DNA from: an uncultured Bacteroidia bacterium
GTDB taxonomy: Bacteria > Bacteroidota > Bacteroidia > Bacteroidales > F082
Assembly (NCBI GenBank): GCA_902771635.1
Contig: CACXXW010000003.1
Location: 1-64,000, forward strand
Length of the DNA: 64,000 nucleotides
Reading direction: 5' to 3'
In this document: piece by piece, positions 17,045-24,896 of the stretch
Numbering within the stretch: the stretch's first letter is position 1
How the letters are laid out: the number at the start of each line of letters is the position of its first letter
Made by a program: the position numbers and the translations under genes
Notes under the pieces: generated by a model
What the model was told of the DNA's origin: nothing
What the model saw: the letters and a program-made list of their open reading frames with translations, nothing else
Databases searched by the model: none

Positions 17045-18322
17045 ATGTTGTACTATCTGTTCAATTATCTGCAACAATGCGATTTTCCGGGTGCGGGTGT
17101 GTTCAACTACGTCACCTTCCGGGCTGCCGTTGCCATCATCCTCTCATTGGTTGTGGCCGTGTGGTTTGGCAATTGGTTCATCAAGATGTTGAAGCGTAAG
17201 AAAATCGTTGAGACCCAGCGTGATGAGTCCATTGATCCATATAACACCAAGAAAGTTGGTGTACCCACTATGGGTGGGGTAATCATTATTGCCGCCATTT
17301 TGATCCCAGTGCTTTTGGTGTGCAAGCTTCATAGTGTTTACACCCTATTGATGATTGCCACTACGTTGATTCTTGGTATTTTAGGATTTGCCGATGACTT
17401 TGTGAAGACCTTTAGGGGCAAGAAAGACGGACTGAAGCCTGCAGTAAAGTTAGGCGGACAGATTCTGCTCGGTCTGCTTGTCGGCTTGACCTTGCGTTTC
17501 AGCCCTGCGGTGCAAATCAACGAGACTGTCCAGTTGAAGATTGAGGACAACAAGGAAATCGTGGTGAAGAGTCCCGACGTGAAGTCAACAAGGACTACTA
17601 TCCCGTTCCTGAAAAACCACAACCTCAACTATGCCGACTTATTCAAGTGGGCTGGTCCTAAGTGGATGTATAACCTTGCTTGGATTTTCTTTGTGCTGCT
17701 TACTGTCTTTGTCGTGGCTGCTGTCAGCAACGGCTCCAATCTCAACGATGGTATGGATGGTATGGCTTCGGGCAATTCTGCCATCATAGGAATCACATTG
17801 GTCATTTTGGCTTATATCTCCAGTAATGCGGTCACGGCTAGCCACTTCGATGTGATGTATATCCCAGGAAGTGAGGAACTTGTCGTGTTTATGGCTGCTT
17901 TTGTAGGTGCCCTTGTCGGCTTCTTGTGGTTCAACTCTTTCCCAGCTCAGATCTTTATGGGCGACACGGGTAGCCTGACCATCGGTGGCATCATCGCGGT
18001 GTCGGCTATCATTATGCACAAGGAGTTGTTGTTGCCTTTGCTTTGCGGCGTGTTCCTGTTTGAGATCCTTTCCGACTTGGACGTGAAGCGCTTTGTCAAG
18101 ACGGGAAAGAAACACCGCATTTGGAAGAAAGGTCCTTTGCATGACCACTTCCGCACCAGCTATAGTGACTTCAAGAAAGCTTGGCCTAACTCCACCGTCA
18201 CTTTCAAGGGGCGTGGAGAAGGATACAATACCGTCCATCATGAGGTGAAGATTACCATTAGATTTTGGATTGTCACCATATTGCTGGCAGCATTCACGCT
18301 TATTACGTTTAAAATCAGATAG
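17045..18322 (+). CDS. mraY: Phospho-N-acetylmuramoyl-pentapeptide-transferase
   Basis: Transfers phospho-MurNAc-pentapeptide to undecaprenyl phosphate, making lipid I. The 425-residue membrane protein has the family motifs DDFVKTFRGKKDGLKP (DDxxK), NDGMDGMASG and FMGDTGSLTIGG. It is longer than E. coli MraY (360), with a loop at about 155-200 (polar, KIEDNKEIVVKSPDVKS), typical of Bacteroidetes. It is followed by 93 non-coding bases where the cluster would normally continue directly into murD. Confidence 0.95.
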   Translation: MLYYLFNYLQQCDFPGAGVFNYVTFRAAVAIILSLVVAVWFGNWFIKMLKRKKIVETQRDESIDPYNTKKVGVPTMGGVIIIAAILIPVLLVCKLHSVYTLLMIATTLILGILGFADDFVKTFRGKKDGLKPAVKLGGQILLGLLVGLTLRFSPAVQINETVQLKIEDNKEIVVKSPDVKSTRTTIPFLKNHNLNYADLFKWAGPKWMYNLAWIFFVLLTVFVVAAVSNGSNLNDGMDGMASGNSAIIGITLVILAYISSNAVTASHFDVMYIPGSEELVVFMAAFVGALVGFLWFNSFPAQIFMGDTGSLTIGGIIAVSAIIMHKELLLPLLCGVFLFEILSDLDVKRFVKTGKKHRIWKKGPLHDHFRTSYSDFKKAWPNSTVTFKGRGEGYNTVHHEVKITIRFWIVTILLAAFTLITFKIR

Positions 18323-18372
18323 ATTTGATAATTCAAAGATTCAAGATTTAATATTCAAGAATCGAACATTTT

Positions 18373-18403
18373 AACTGAACAACTGAATAACTGACAACTG
18401 AAC
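18373..18403. repeat. AACTGA-type leader repeats ahead of the murD remnant
   Basis: Reiterated AACTGAAC/AACTGAATA units (four, spaced 8-9 bases) end 12 bases before the ATG at 18416. Very similar runs precede queC (62093-62128) and queD (62859-62895). The rest of the 18323-18415 gap is AT-rich and has no coding trace. Confidence 0.6.
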
Positions 18404-18415
18404 ATCTAATCAACC

Positions 18416-18979
18416 ATGACTTATTTTGAGGAATTGATCAACACGAAACCCAAGCAGCCCTCCACTATGGTGGCAAGTATATCATCAAAGGTTTTGCAAA
18501 TCAGGAAGGAGAACATCAAGCTGAGCCTTAGCGACTTGAATACTGTCGACCATCGTCAGGAGTATATTGCTACCGTTGACGGCGTGATGTATTACGATGA
18601 TTCGCGTGCCGAAAACGTCAATGCCACTTGGTTCACCTTCCAGAATATCGTGAAGCCTGTTGTTTGGATTGCAGGTGGTGACGACAGTATGGCTGATTTC
18701 AAGGACTTGAAAAAGGTCGTGAGGCAGAAGGTGAGGGCTATGGTGTGTGTCGGCGAAGGCAATGCCAAGTTGAAGAAAGCTTTTCATAAAGATATTACGG
18801 AATTGTTTGAAGTTGAAAACATGGATGAGGCTGTCAATCTGGCGTCCTTGCTTGCCCAGGACAATGATATCGTGCTGTTTTCGCCCGCATGCAAGTCGGC
18901 GAAAGGGGAGACCTATACTGAACGTGGCAACCAATTCACGGAAACTGTAAAGAGAATGGAGCATGAACGTCATCAATAA
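18416..18979 (+). CDS. murD: Stand-alone MurD C-terminal domain (catalytic core missing)
   Basis: At the murD position there are only 187 residues, against about 440-450 for MurD. Residues 16-187 align with the linker helix and C-terminal domain of MurD (VLQIRKENI, VDHRQEYIATVDG, DDSRAENVNATW, WIAGGDDSMADF, LFSPACKS, ERGNQF). The UDP-binding and ATPase domains, with the GTNGKTT loop, are absent, and the 93 bases upstream hold no trace of them. Compared with E. coli MurD, the substrate-contacting positions K319, T321 and K348 are R64, E66 and S91; S415 is kept (S161) and F422 is Y167. It is an intact frame, overlapping ftsW by 17 bases. It cannot be a complete ligase: either a decaying relic or a domain kept for binding or structure. 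A full murD elsewhere would be needed for growth. Confidence 0.85.
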   Translation: MTYFEELINTKPKQPSTMVASISSKVLQIRKENIKLSLSDLNTVDHRQEYIATVDGVMYYDDSRAENVNATWFTFQNIVKPVVWIAGGDDSMADFKDLKKVVRQKVRAMVCVGEGNAKLKKAFHKDITELFEVENMDEAVNLASLLAQDNDIVLFSPACKSAKGETYTERGNQFTETVKRMEHERHQ

Positions 18980-20252
18980 AATAATGAAGGGTGACAAGGT
19001 GATTTGGATTGTCGCCTTGATTTTGAGCATCATCTCGCTGATTGTGGTGTATAGCGCGACTAGCGTCTTGGCAGTCTCAAAATACGAGGGCAACACAGGT
19101 CGCCTGATGATGAAGCATTTGGGTATGCTGATTTTCGGCATACTGATGATGATTGGTGCCTCGCGGATTAACTATAAGCGTTATGCGAAGATTGCCTTGC
19201 TGCTGATGATTCCCAGCTTGGCCTTGTTGCTTTACACCTTGGTGTTTGGACGCAACATCAACGATGCCAGTCGCTCCATCAATCTTGGCGGTTTTTCGTT
19301 CCAGCCCAGTGAGATGGCCAAAATCATCCTCATCACCTACTTGTCGCGCCAAATCATTATGATGGAAGGCTCAGTTTATCTTTTCAAAGACTTCTTGATT
19401 AAACTGGCTGCGCCCATCCTGTTGACAGTTGCCTTGATTTTCTCCGAGAACCTTTCGACCGCTGTCATCTTGATCGCTGTGTGTATGGTGCTGCTCTTCA
19501 TCGGTAGAGTGAAGTTTTTGCACATCTTGGCACTTGTCGGGTTGTGTGTTGTTGGCATGGGTGCCTATTTGGGCTTCGATGCCGCCAAGACTAGCATCCA
19601 GAACAGTCGTGGAGTGAAAGCCCAGCAGGAAGCCCTGGCTAAAGGTGAGGTGAGTGTTGAATATAAAGAAAAGCAGAACCGAATCCAGACTTGGGCCAAC
19701 CGCTTGAAGTCGATGGGGGAGGATAAGGAGAAAGTCGATCCCTTTGATGACAAGCATTTGCAACGCACCTATGCCGACATAGCTGTGGCTTCGAGTTCTG
19801 TCTTCGGAAAAGGTCCCGGAAAGAGTGAGCAACGCAACTTCCTTCCGCATCCTTATTCCGACTTTATCTATGCCATCATTGTCGAAGAATATGGGCTCAT
19901 TGGTGGCATTGTCGTATTGCTGCTCTATGTGATTCTCTTCACGAGGGTATTGCGCATTGTCATCAAGCGCCCGCTTACTTTCGGCGCGCTGATGGCCTTC
20001 GGATTGGGTTTCTTGGTCATCTTGCAGGCGATGATCAATATGGGGGTCTCCATCGGATTGTTGCCCGTCACGGGTCAGCCATTGCCCATGGTGAGTATGG
20101 GCGGTACCTCGTTGATGGCTACGGGACTCATCTTGGGCATGATATTGAGCGTTACGCGAAGCATGGAAGATGAGGAAATGAATAAAGAACAAGAAATACA
20201 AGCACTTACAGAAACTACTGAAGATGAAAGAGAACTTGAAAGTCGTGATTAG
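18963..20252 (+). CDS. ftsW: Septal peptidoglycan glycosyltransferase FtsW (SEDS family)
   Basis: Polymerises lipid II at the septum together with FtsI. The 429-residue protein has about ten TM helices, with the SEDS features RSINLGGFSFQPSEMAKI (about 100-117) and the C-terminal PLPMVSMGGTSLMATG. The large periplasmic loop (about 200-290) is charged. The ATG at 18963 lies within the murD remnant; an in-frame ATG at 18984 (MKGDKVIW) starts after its stop and is the alternative. It overlaps murG by 29 bases. Confidence 0.94.
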   Translation: MNVINKIMKGDKVIWIVALILSIISLIVVYSATSVLAVSKYEGNTGRLMMKHLGMLIFGILMMIGASRINYKRYAKIALLLMIPSLALLLYTLVFGRNINDASRSINLGGFSFQPSEMAKIILITYLSRQIIMMEGSVYLFKDFLIKLAAPILLTVALIFSENLSTAVILIAVCMVLLFIGRVKFLHILALVGLCVVGMGAYLGFDAAKTSIQNSRGVKAQQEALAKGEVSVEYKEKQNRIQTWANRLKSMGEDKEKVDPFDDKHLQRTYADIAVASSSVFGKGPGKSEQRNFLPHPYSDFIYAIIVEEYGLIGGIVVLLLYVILFTRVLRIVIKRPLTFGALMAFGLGFLVILQAMINMGVSIGLLPVTGQPLPMVSMGGTSLMATGLILGMILSVTRSMEDEEMNKEQEIQALTETTEDERELESRD

Positions 20253-21321
20253 CGGAGGTGGCACGGGCGGTCATATCTTTCCCGCCATTGCCATTGCGGA
20301 CGCCTTGAAGCGGAGGTTTCCTCAGGCCGACATCCTCTTTATTGGTGCCAAAGGCCGTATGGAGATGGAACGGGTGCCAAAAGCTGGCTACCCTATCGAA
20401 GGCTTGTGGATTAGTGGGATGACCAAAGACATCAAGTCACTCTTGTTGCCGCTAAAGCTTACAAGTAGCGTCAATCATGCCATCGCCATCTTGAAGCGTT
20501 TCAAGCCTGATGTGGTGATTGGGGTTGGTGGATTTGCAAGTGGCCCAACTTTGATGGCTGCCAACTATCTCGGTATTCCCACTGTCATTCAGGAACAGAA
20601 CTCCTATCCAGGCAAGACCAACCGCAACGTGGGCAAGAAGGCAAAGGCTATTTGCGTGGCTTACGACCACCTCGACCAATGGTTCCCTGCTGAGAAGATA
20701 CACTTCACTGGTAATCCCTTGAGGGCAAATATCACCCTCAATGGTACCCGTGAGGAAGCTGCCGAATTCTTCAACCTTGATCCGAAGAAACCTGTTGCCT
20801 TGCTTGTGGGTGGCAGCCAAGGTGCCTTGGGCATCAACATGGGCATCAGTGCGCAACTTGCTGCCTTCAAGGACAATGACTTGCAACTCATCTGGCAGAC
20901 GGGCAAGACATATATCACCCAAGCCCAAGAGGAAGTGAAGACTTTAGGTTTGGGAAACCAGGTGAAGCCCACTGTCTTCATCGACCGTATGGACTTGGCC
21001 TATGGTCTCGCGGATGTGGTCATCTCGCGGGCAGGTGCCATGTCGATTTCGGAATTGGCCTTGGTGCAGAAGCCTGTCATCTTCGTGCCTCTGCCTACGG
21101 CAGCCGAAGACCATCAGACCAAGAATGCCCAACAACTTGTCGACGCAGAAGCTGCCCTTATGGTTCGCAATGCCGATGCGGAGAAGGAACTCGTTCCCGC
21201 TTTGTTCCGCCTGAAGGATGACAGTGCGTTGCAGGCCAAATTAAGTAAAAACATCGGCAAGTTCGCTCGGCCGAACGCTGCAGATGATATTGTAGATCAA
21301 ATTGTTAATGTTATAAGTTGA
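20224..21321 (+). CDS. murG: UDP-GlcNAc:lipid I N-acetylglucosaminyltransferase
   Basis: Makes lipid II on the inner face of the membrane. The 365-residue GT28 protein has the N-terminal glycine loop SGGGTGGHIFPAIAIADAL, GVGGFASGPT, NSYPGKTNR, the second loop VGGSQGALGIN, and the UDP-GlcNAc-binding region SRAGAMSISELALVQKPVIFVPLP. ATG at 20224 lies inside ftsW, implying coupled translation. Confidence 0.96.
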   Translation: MKENLKVVISGGGTGGHIFPAIAIADALKRRFPQADILFIGAKGRMEMERVPKAGYPIEGLWISGMTKDIKSLLLPLKLTSSVNHAIAILKRFKPDVVIGVGGFASGPTLMAANYLGIPTVIQEQNSYPGKTNRNVGKKAKAICVAYDHLDQWFPAEKIHFTGNPLRANITLNGTREEAAEFFNLDPKKPVALLVGGSQGALGINMGISAQLAAFKDNDLQLIWQTGKTYITQAQEEVKTLGLGNQVKPTVFIDRMDLAYGLADVVISRAGAMSISELALVQKPVIFVPLPTAAEDHQTKNAQQLVDAEAALMVRNADAEKELVPALFRLKDDSALQAKLSKNIGKFARPNAADDIVDQIVNVIS

Positions 21322-21351
21322 TAGTTAATAGTTAATTGTTATGTGATCCTT

Positions 21352-21390
21352 TGACAAGCTCAGGGGCTTAGGCCCCTGAGCAAGTCGAAC
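21352..21390. repeat. Palindromic repeat of the CCCTGAGC-GTCGAA family, murG-murC gap
   Basis: GCTCAGGGGC-TTAG-GCCCCTGAGC hairpin (21358-21381) framed by TTGACAA and AAGTCGAA. Related core words occur at 57454-57479 (inside valS), 62791-62847 (queC-queD gap) and 26177-26194 (inside ftsZ). Confidence 0.65.
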
Positions 21391-21408
21391 CGATGAAAAG
21401 AGAGGAAA

Positions 21409-22749
21409 ATGAAACACGGAGAAGGACATACGATTTATTTTTTAGGCATTGGCGGCATTGGGATGAGCGCTTTGGCTAGGTATTACCATAGTCAGGGCTA
21501 CACAGTAGCAGGTTACGACCGCACACCTTCTCCGCTGACTCGGCAATTGGAAAATGAGGGCGTGGCAATCCATTATGAAGATAACAACAACTTATTGCCC
21601 GCCCTCATTGAGTCGGTCATCTACACTCCTGCCGTGCCGTACGACCTCAAGGAGTTTGAGACCCTCCGGCAGCGCAACCTGCCGATTCTGAAACGTGCCG
21701 AAGCCTTGGGCAAGATCACGGAAGGCCACTTCACTATTGCAGTGGCCGGCACGCATGGCAAGACTACTACCACAGCTATGGTCGCACACATCCTACATCA
21801 ATGCAAGGTAAACACCACTGCCTTCATCGGTGGCATCGCCAACAACTTCAATAGCAACCTGCTTTTGGGTGAAGGCGCAGACAGTACTTTAGTTGTGGAG
21901 GCCGACGAGTATGACCATTCTTTCCTGCAACTTCATCCTAACATTAGCATCATCAACTCCATTGATGCCGACCATTTGGACATCTATGGCGACAAAAAGC
22001 ATTTGGTGCAGGGCTTCAACGACTTTGCACATCTTACACAAGATAAAGTCATCGTGAAAGAGGGCTTGGACATCGAGGTGGAGAATGGTATCCGTTTCGG
22101 TTTTGGTGAGTCTTGCGACTATTGCGCCGAAGTTCTCAAATCGGAAAAAGGTGTCACTGATTTTGTGATTTATGGCGAAGGCCAAAAAACCGAAGTCAGA
22201 TTGCCCATGGCGGGTAACCATAATGTGCTGAATGCCACAGCAGCCTTCATCGCAGCTCGTCAAGTGGGACTGCCAGCTGAAGCCATTGCTGAGGCTTTGT
22301 CGACCTTCAAAGGTGTGAAGCGCCGCTTCGATATTCGTGTCAACAATGAAAAGCATTGTTATATAGATGATTACGCGCATCATCCCGAGGAAATACGTTC
22401 ATGCCTGACAGCTGTAAGAGCTTCCTATGTTGGAAAACGCATCACGCTGGTCTTCCAGCCTCATTTATTCAGTCGCACCCGTGATTTCATGGATGAATTC
22501 GCCTCAGTTTTGGCCTTGGCTGATGAACTTATTCTTTTGGACATCTATCCTGCTCGTGAGAAGCCCATCGAAGGCATCACCTCAAAGGCTTTGTTGGAAA
22601 AGGTGCCGATGACTGATAAAAGAGTTTGCCAGAAATCGGAGCTTATCAGCTTGATTGACAGCGAGAAGCCAGAATTGCTCCTTACTATGGGCGCAGGCGA
22701 CATCGACCGTTTTGTTGAACCTCTTGAAGAACTGATAAAGTCATGGTAA
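21409..22749 (+). CDS. murC: UDP-N-acetylmuramate:L-alanine ligase
   Basis: First Mur ligase. The 446-residue protein has the N-terminal loop YFLGIGGIGMSALARYY, the ATPase loop AGTHGKTTTTAMV (about 119), EADEYDHSF, and the C-terminal YAHHPEEI with the FQPHLFSRT segment. It is complete. The start is preceded by a purine-rich GAGAGGAAA. Its last bases overlap ftsQ. Confidence 0.96.
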   Translation: MKHGEGHTIYFLGIGGIGMSALARYYHSQGYTVAGYDRTPSPLTRQLENEGVAIHYEDNNNLLPALIESVIYTPAVPYDLKEFETLRQRNLPILKRAEALGKITEGHFTIAVAGTHGKTTTTAMVAHILHQCKVNTTAFIGGIANNFNSNLLLGEGADSTLVVEADEYDHSFLQLHPNISIINSIDADHLDIYGDKKHLVQGFNDFAHLTQDKVIVKEGLDIEVENGIRFGFGESCDYCAEVLKSEKGVTDFVIYGEGQKTEVRLPMAGNHNVLNATAAFIAARQVGLPAEAIAEALSTFKGVKRRFDIRVNNEKHCYIDDYAHHPEEIRSCLTAVRASYVGKRITLVFQPHLFSRTRDFMDEFASVLALADELILLDIYPAREKPIEGITSKALLEKVPMTDKRVCQKSELISLIDSEKPELLLTMGAGDIDRFVEPLEELIKSW

Positions 22750-23507
22750 AGAAGATCTTAAGCATATTGTTGTGGGTTGTCACGGCTGCTGCGCTGGTGG
22801 TTTTGTTCGTGTTTGCGCGAGAAAACTACCTGACCATGCCATTGAAGTCGATTCAGCTGATTCCAGCCACCGATACGGGCTTTGTCAGGAAGACGGCCTT
22901 GCATGATGAGATTGAACAAATCTGTGGCAATTCGAAAGTTGGCACCGTCAACATGATTGCCATCCAGAAAGTGTTGGAAAGCAACGCATGGATAGAGAAT
23001 GGTTCTTCATACATCGACCTTGACGGCACGCTTAATGTCAGCTTCCAGGAATATGAGCCATGGTTTAGGGTGTTTGGCAAGGACGGACATTCCGTCTATG
23101 TCACCCGCGAAGGTTTCGTTATTCCATCGAGCCGTACCTATACACCTTATGTGTTGGTGACTAGCGGCAATTTTGAACTCAGGAGTGACTCGACTACTTA
23201 TCAGCTTACCGACACCCTTGAAAGCGATCGGAATCTGCTCAATGCTTTACATTGGTGCGAAGCCATTGAGGGGAACGACTTTGTGGGCCATTGTATTGGG
23301 CAACTCTATTGCAACAAAAGAAACCAGTTCGAACTCACTGTGAAGGGCTTCGATGGTAGAGTGGTTGTGGGCGATACCTGCGATGCCTCGGATAAGCTGA
23401 GGCGTTTGGAAATCTTTATGAAGCAGCGCATCGACAGCCCTGAGACCAAGACTCTGAAAAGTATCAATCTGAATTATAAAAATCAAATAGTCTGTACAAA
23501 ACGATAA
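22743..23507 (+). CDS. ftsQ: Cell division protein FtsQ/DivIB-like
   Basis: A bitopic protein of 254 residues with one TM helix (about 5-24, ILSILLWVVTAAALVVLFVF) and a periplasmic POTRA plus beta domain, as in the FtsQLB complex. Sequence conservation of FtsQ in Bacteroidetes is low; the call rests on topology, length and the position between murC and ftsA. It overlaps murC by 7 bases. Confidence 0.85.
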   Translation: MVKKILSILLWVVTAAALVVLFVFARENYLTMPLKSIQLIPATDTGFVRKTALHDEIEQICGNSKVGTVNMIAIQKVLESNAWIENGSSYIDLDGTLNVSFQEYEPWFRVFGKDGHSVYVTREGFVIPSSRTYTPYVLVTSGNFELRSDSTTYQLTDTLESDRNLLNALHWCEAIEGNDFVGHCIGQLYCNKRNQFELTVKGFDGRVVVGDTCDASDKLRRLEIFMKQRIDSPETKTLKSINLNYKNQIVCTKR

Positions 23508-23511
23508 TGTT

Positions 23512-24876
23512 ATGAGCGAAGGAAAAATCATCGTCGGATTGGACATCGGCACCACCAAAGTGGCTTGTATCGTGGGCCGGAAGTCCGACAAAGGAAAAAT
23601 TGAAATCTTGGGGTACGGCAAGACCGTATCCACAGGTGTGCGTCGTGGCGTGGTCACCAATATCTTCGACACCGTCGAGGCCATCAAGACGGCGGTCAAG
23701 CAAGCCTCTGACCAATCGGGCGTCGAAATCAACCGTGTCAGCGTGGGCATCGCCGGTCAGCACATCAAGAGTTTGCAACATCGTGGCGTGCTGATGCGTG
23801 ACCATCACGACACTGAAATCTCTGAAGCAGAACTTGAACGTCTGCGCAACGACACCTTTAAAATCAACATGACCCCTGGCGAAGAGATCATCGATGTCAT
23901 CCGTCAGGACACCTATGTGGATGGCGAGTTGGCCACCAACCCCGTGGGTATGTTGGGCAATAAGATTGAGGCCAACTTCCATGTCATCATTGGCCAAACC
24001 TCAGCGGCCAAAAACATCATTCATTGCATCCAAAATGCAGGCCTGGACATGGATTATATGATCCTTGAACCTATCGCATCGGCACAAGCTGTGCTCGATG
24101 AGGAAGAAAAAGATGCTGGAGTGGTACTCGTCGACATTGGCGGCGGCACTACCGACATCGCCATTTTCAAGGACAAGAAGATACAACATACCGCCGTGAT
24201 TCCTTTTGGTGGCAACATCATCACTGAAGACATCTGCACAGGTTGTTCCATCATCAAGCATTACGCCGAAGAGGTGAAGGTGAAGTTCGGTTCGGCTTTG
24301 GCCAGCGAGAACCGCGATGATGAGGTGGTCTCCATCCCTGGCATCCGTGGCAGAGAGCCCAAGGAAATCTCTTTCAAAAACCTGGCTCACATCATCCAAG
24401 CCCGTTTGGAGGAGATCTTCGAGCTGGTCAACTATGAAATCCAGAAGGCCAAGACCGACAACCAACTCATCGCTGGCATTGTGTTGACAGGCGGCGGTGC
24501 CATGATGAAGCATATCCAGCAGTTGGCTGAGTTCAAGACGGGCTTGGAGGTCCGCATCGGTTATCCCAACGAACATCTCAACCAGACCGAGATGAAGGAA
24601 ATGTCGAGCCCGATGTACTCCACGGGTATCGGTATTGTCATCGAGACCATCGCCCGCATGGAACACGATGAGTATCTGAAAGCCTCAAAAGCCGCCGAGG
24701 CATCACGTCTCGAAGCTTTGAGAAAGGAGGAGGTCCCCACTGTGAATCCTGCAGAGGAGGAAAACGAGGAAGACAAGGAAGAAACCGATAGCAAGAAGAA
24801 AAGGAAAAAAGGCTTCGACGTAAAAGGAATTATAGCTTCCCTTACAGATTTCTTTACACCCGACAACATTGAATAA
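23512..24876 (+). CDS. ftsA: Cell division protein FtsA, membrane tether of FtsZ
   Basis: Actin-fold ATPase of 454 residues: phosphate 1 loop GLDIGTTKVACIVG (8-21), 1C SHS2 domain, phosphate 2 VVLVDIGGGTTDIAIF (about 200-215), adenosine loop IVLTGGGAMMKHI (about 325). After about residue 400 comes an acidic/basic linker (EEENEEDKEETDSKKKRKK) and an amphipathic helix at the end (KGIIASLTDFF), the membrane-targeting sequence. ftsZ starts 20 bases after its stop. Confidence 0.95.
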   Translation: MSEGKIIVGLDIGTTKVACIVGRKSDKGKIEILGYGKTVSTGVRRGVVTNIFDTVEAIKTAVKQASDQSGVEINRVSVGIAGQHIKSLQHRGVLMRDHHDTEISEAELERLRNDTFKINMTPGEEIIDVIRQDTYVDGELATNPVGMLGNKIEANFHVIIGQTSAAKNIIHCIQNAGLDMDYMILEPIASAQAVLDEEEKDAGVVLVDIGGGTTDIAIFKDKKIQHTAVIPFGGNIITEDICTGCSIIKHYAEEVKVKFGSALASENRDDEVVSIPGIRGREPKEISFKNLAHIIQARLEEIFELVNYEIQKAKTDNQLIAGIVLTGGGAMMKHIQQLAEFKTGLEVRIGYPNEHLNQTEMKEMSSPMYSTGIGIVIETIARMEHDEYLKASKAAEASRLEALRKEEVPTVNPAEEENEEDKEETDSKKKRKKGFDVKGIIASLTDFFTPDNIE

Positions 24877-24896
24877 CCCATCAAAACTACAGCACT

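Noticed and set aside
18323..18415. murD shortened by a frameshift or wrong start
   Set aside because: The whole gap to mraY is 93 AT-rich bases with no trace of the ATPase or UDP-binding domain in any frame, so a reading error cannot restore the gene.
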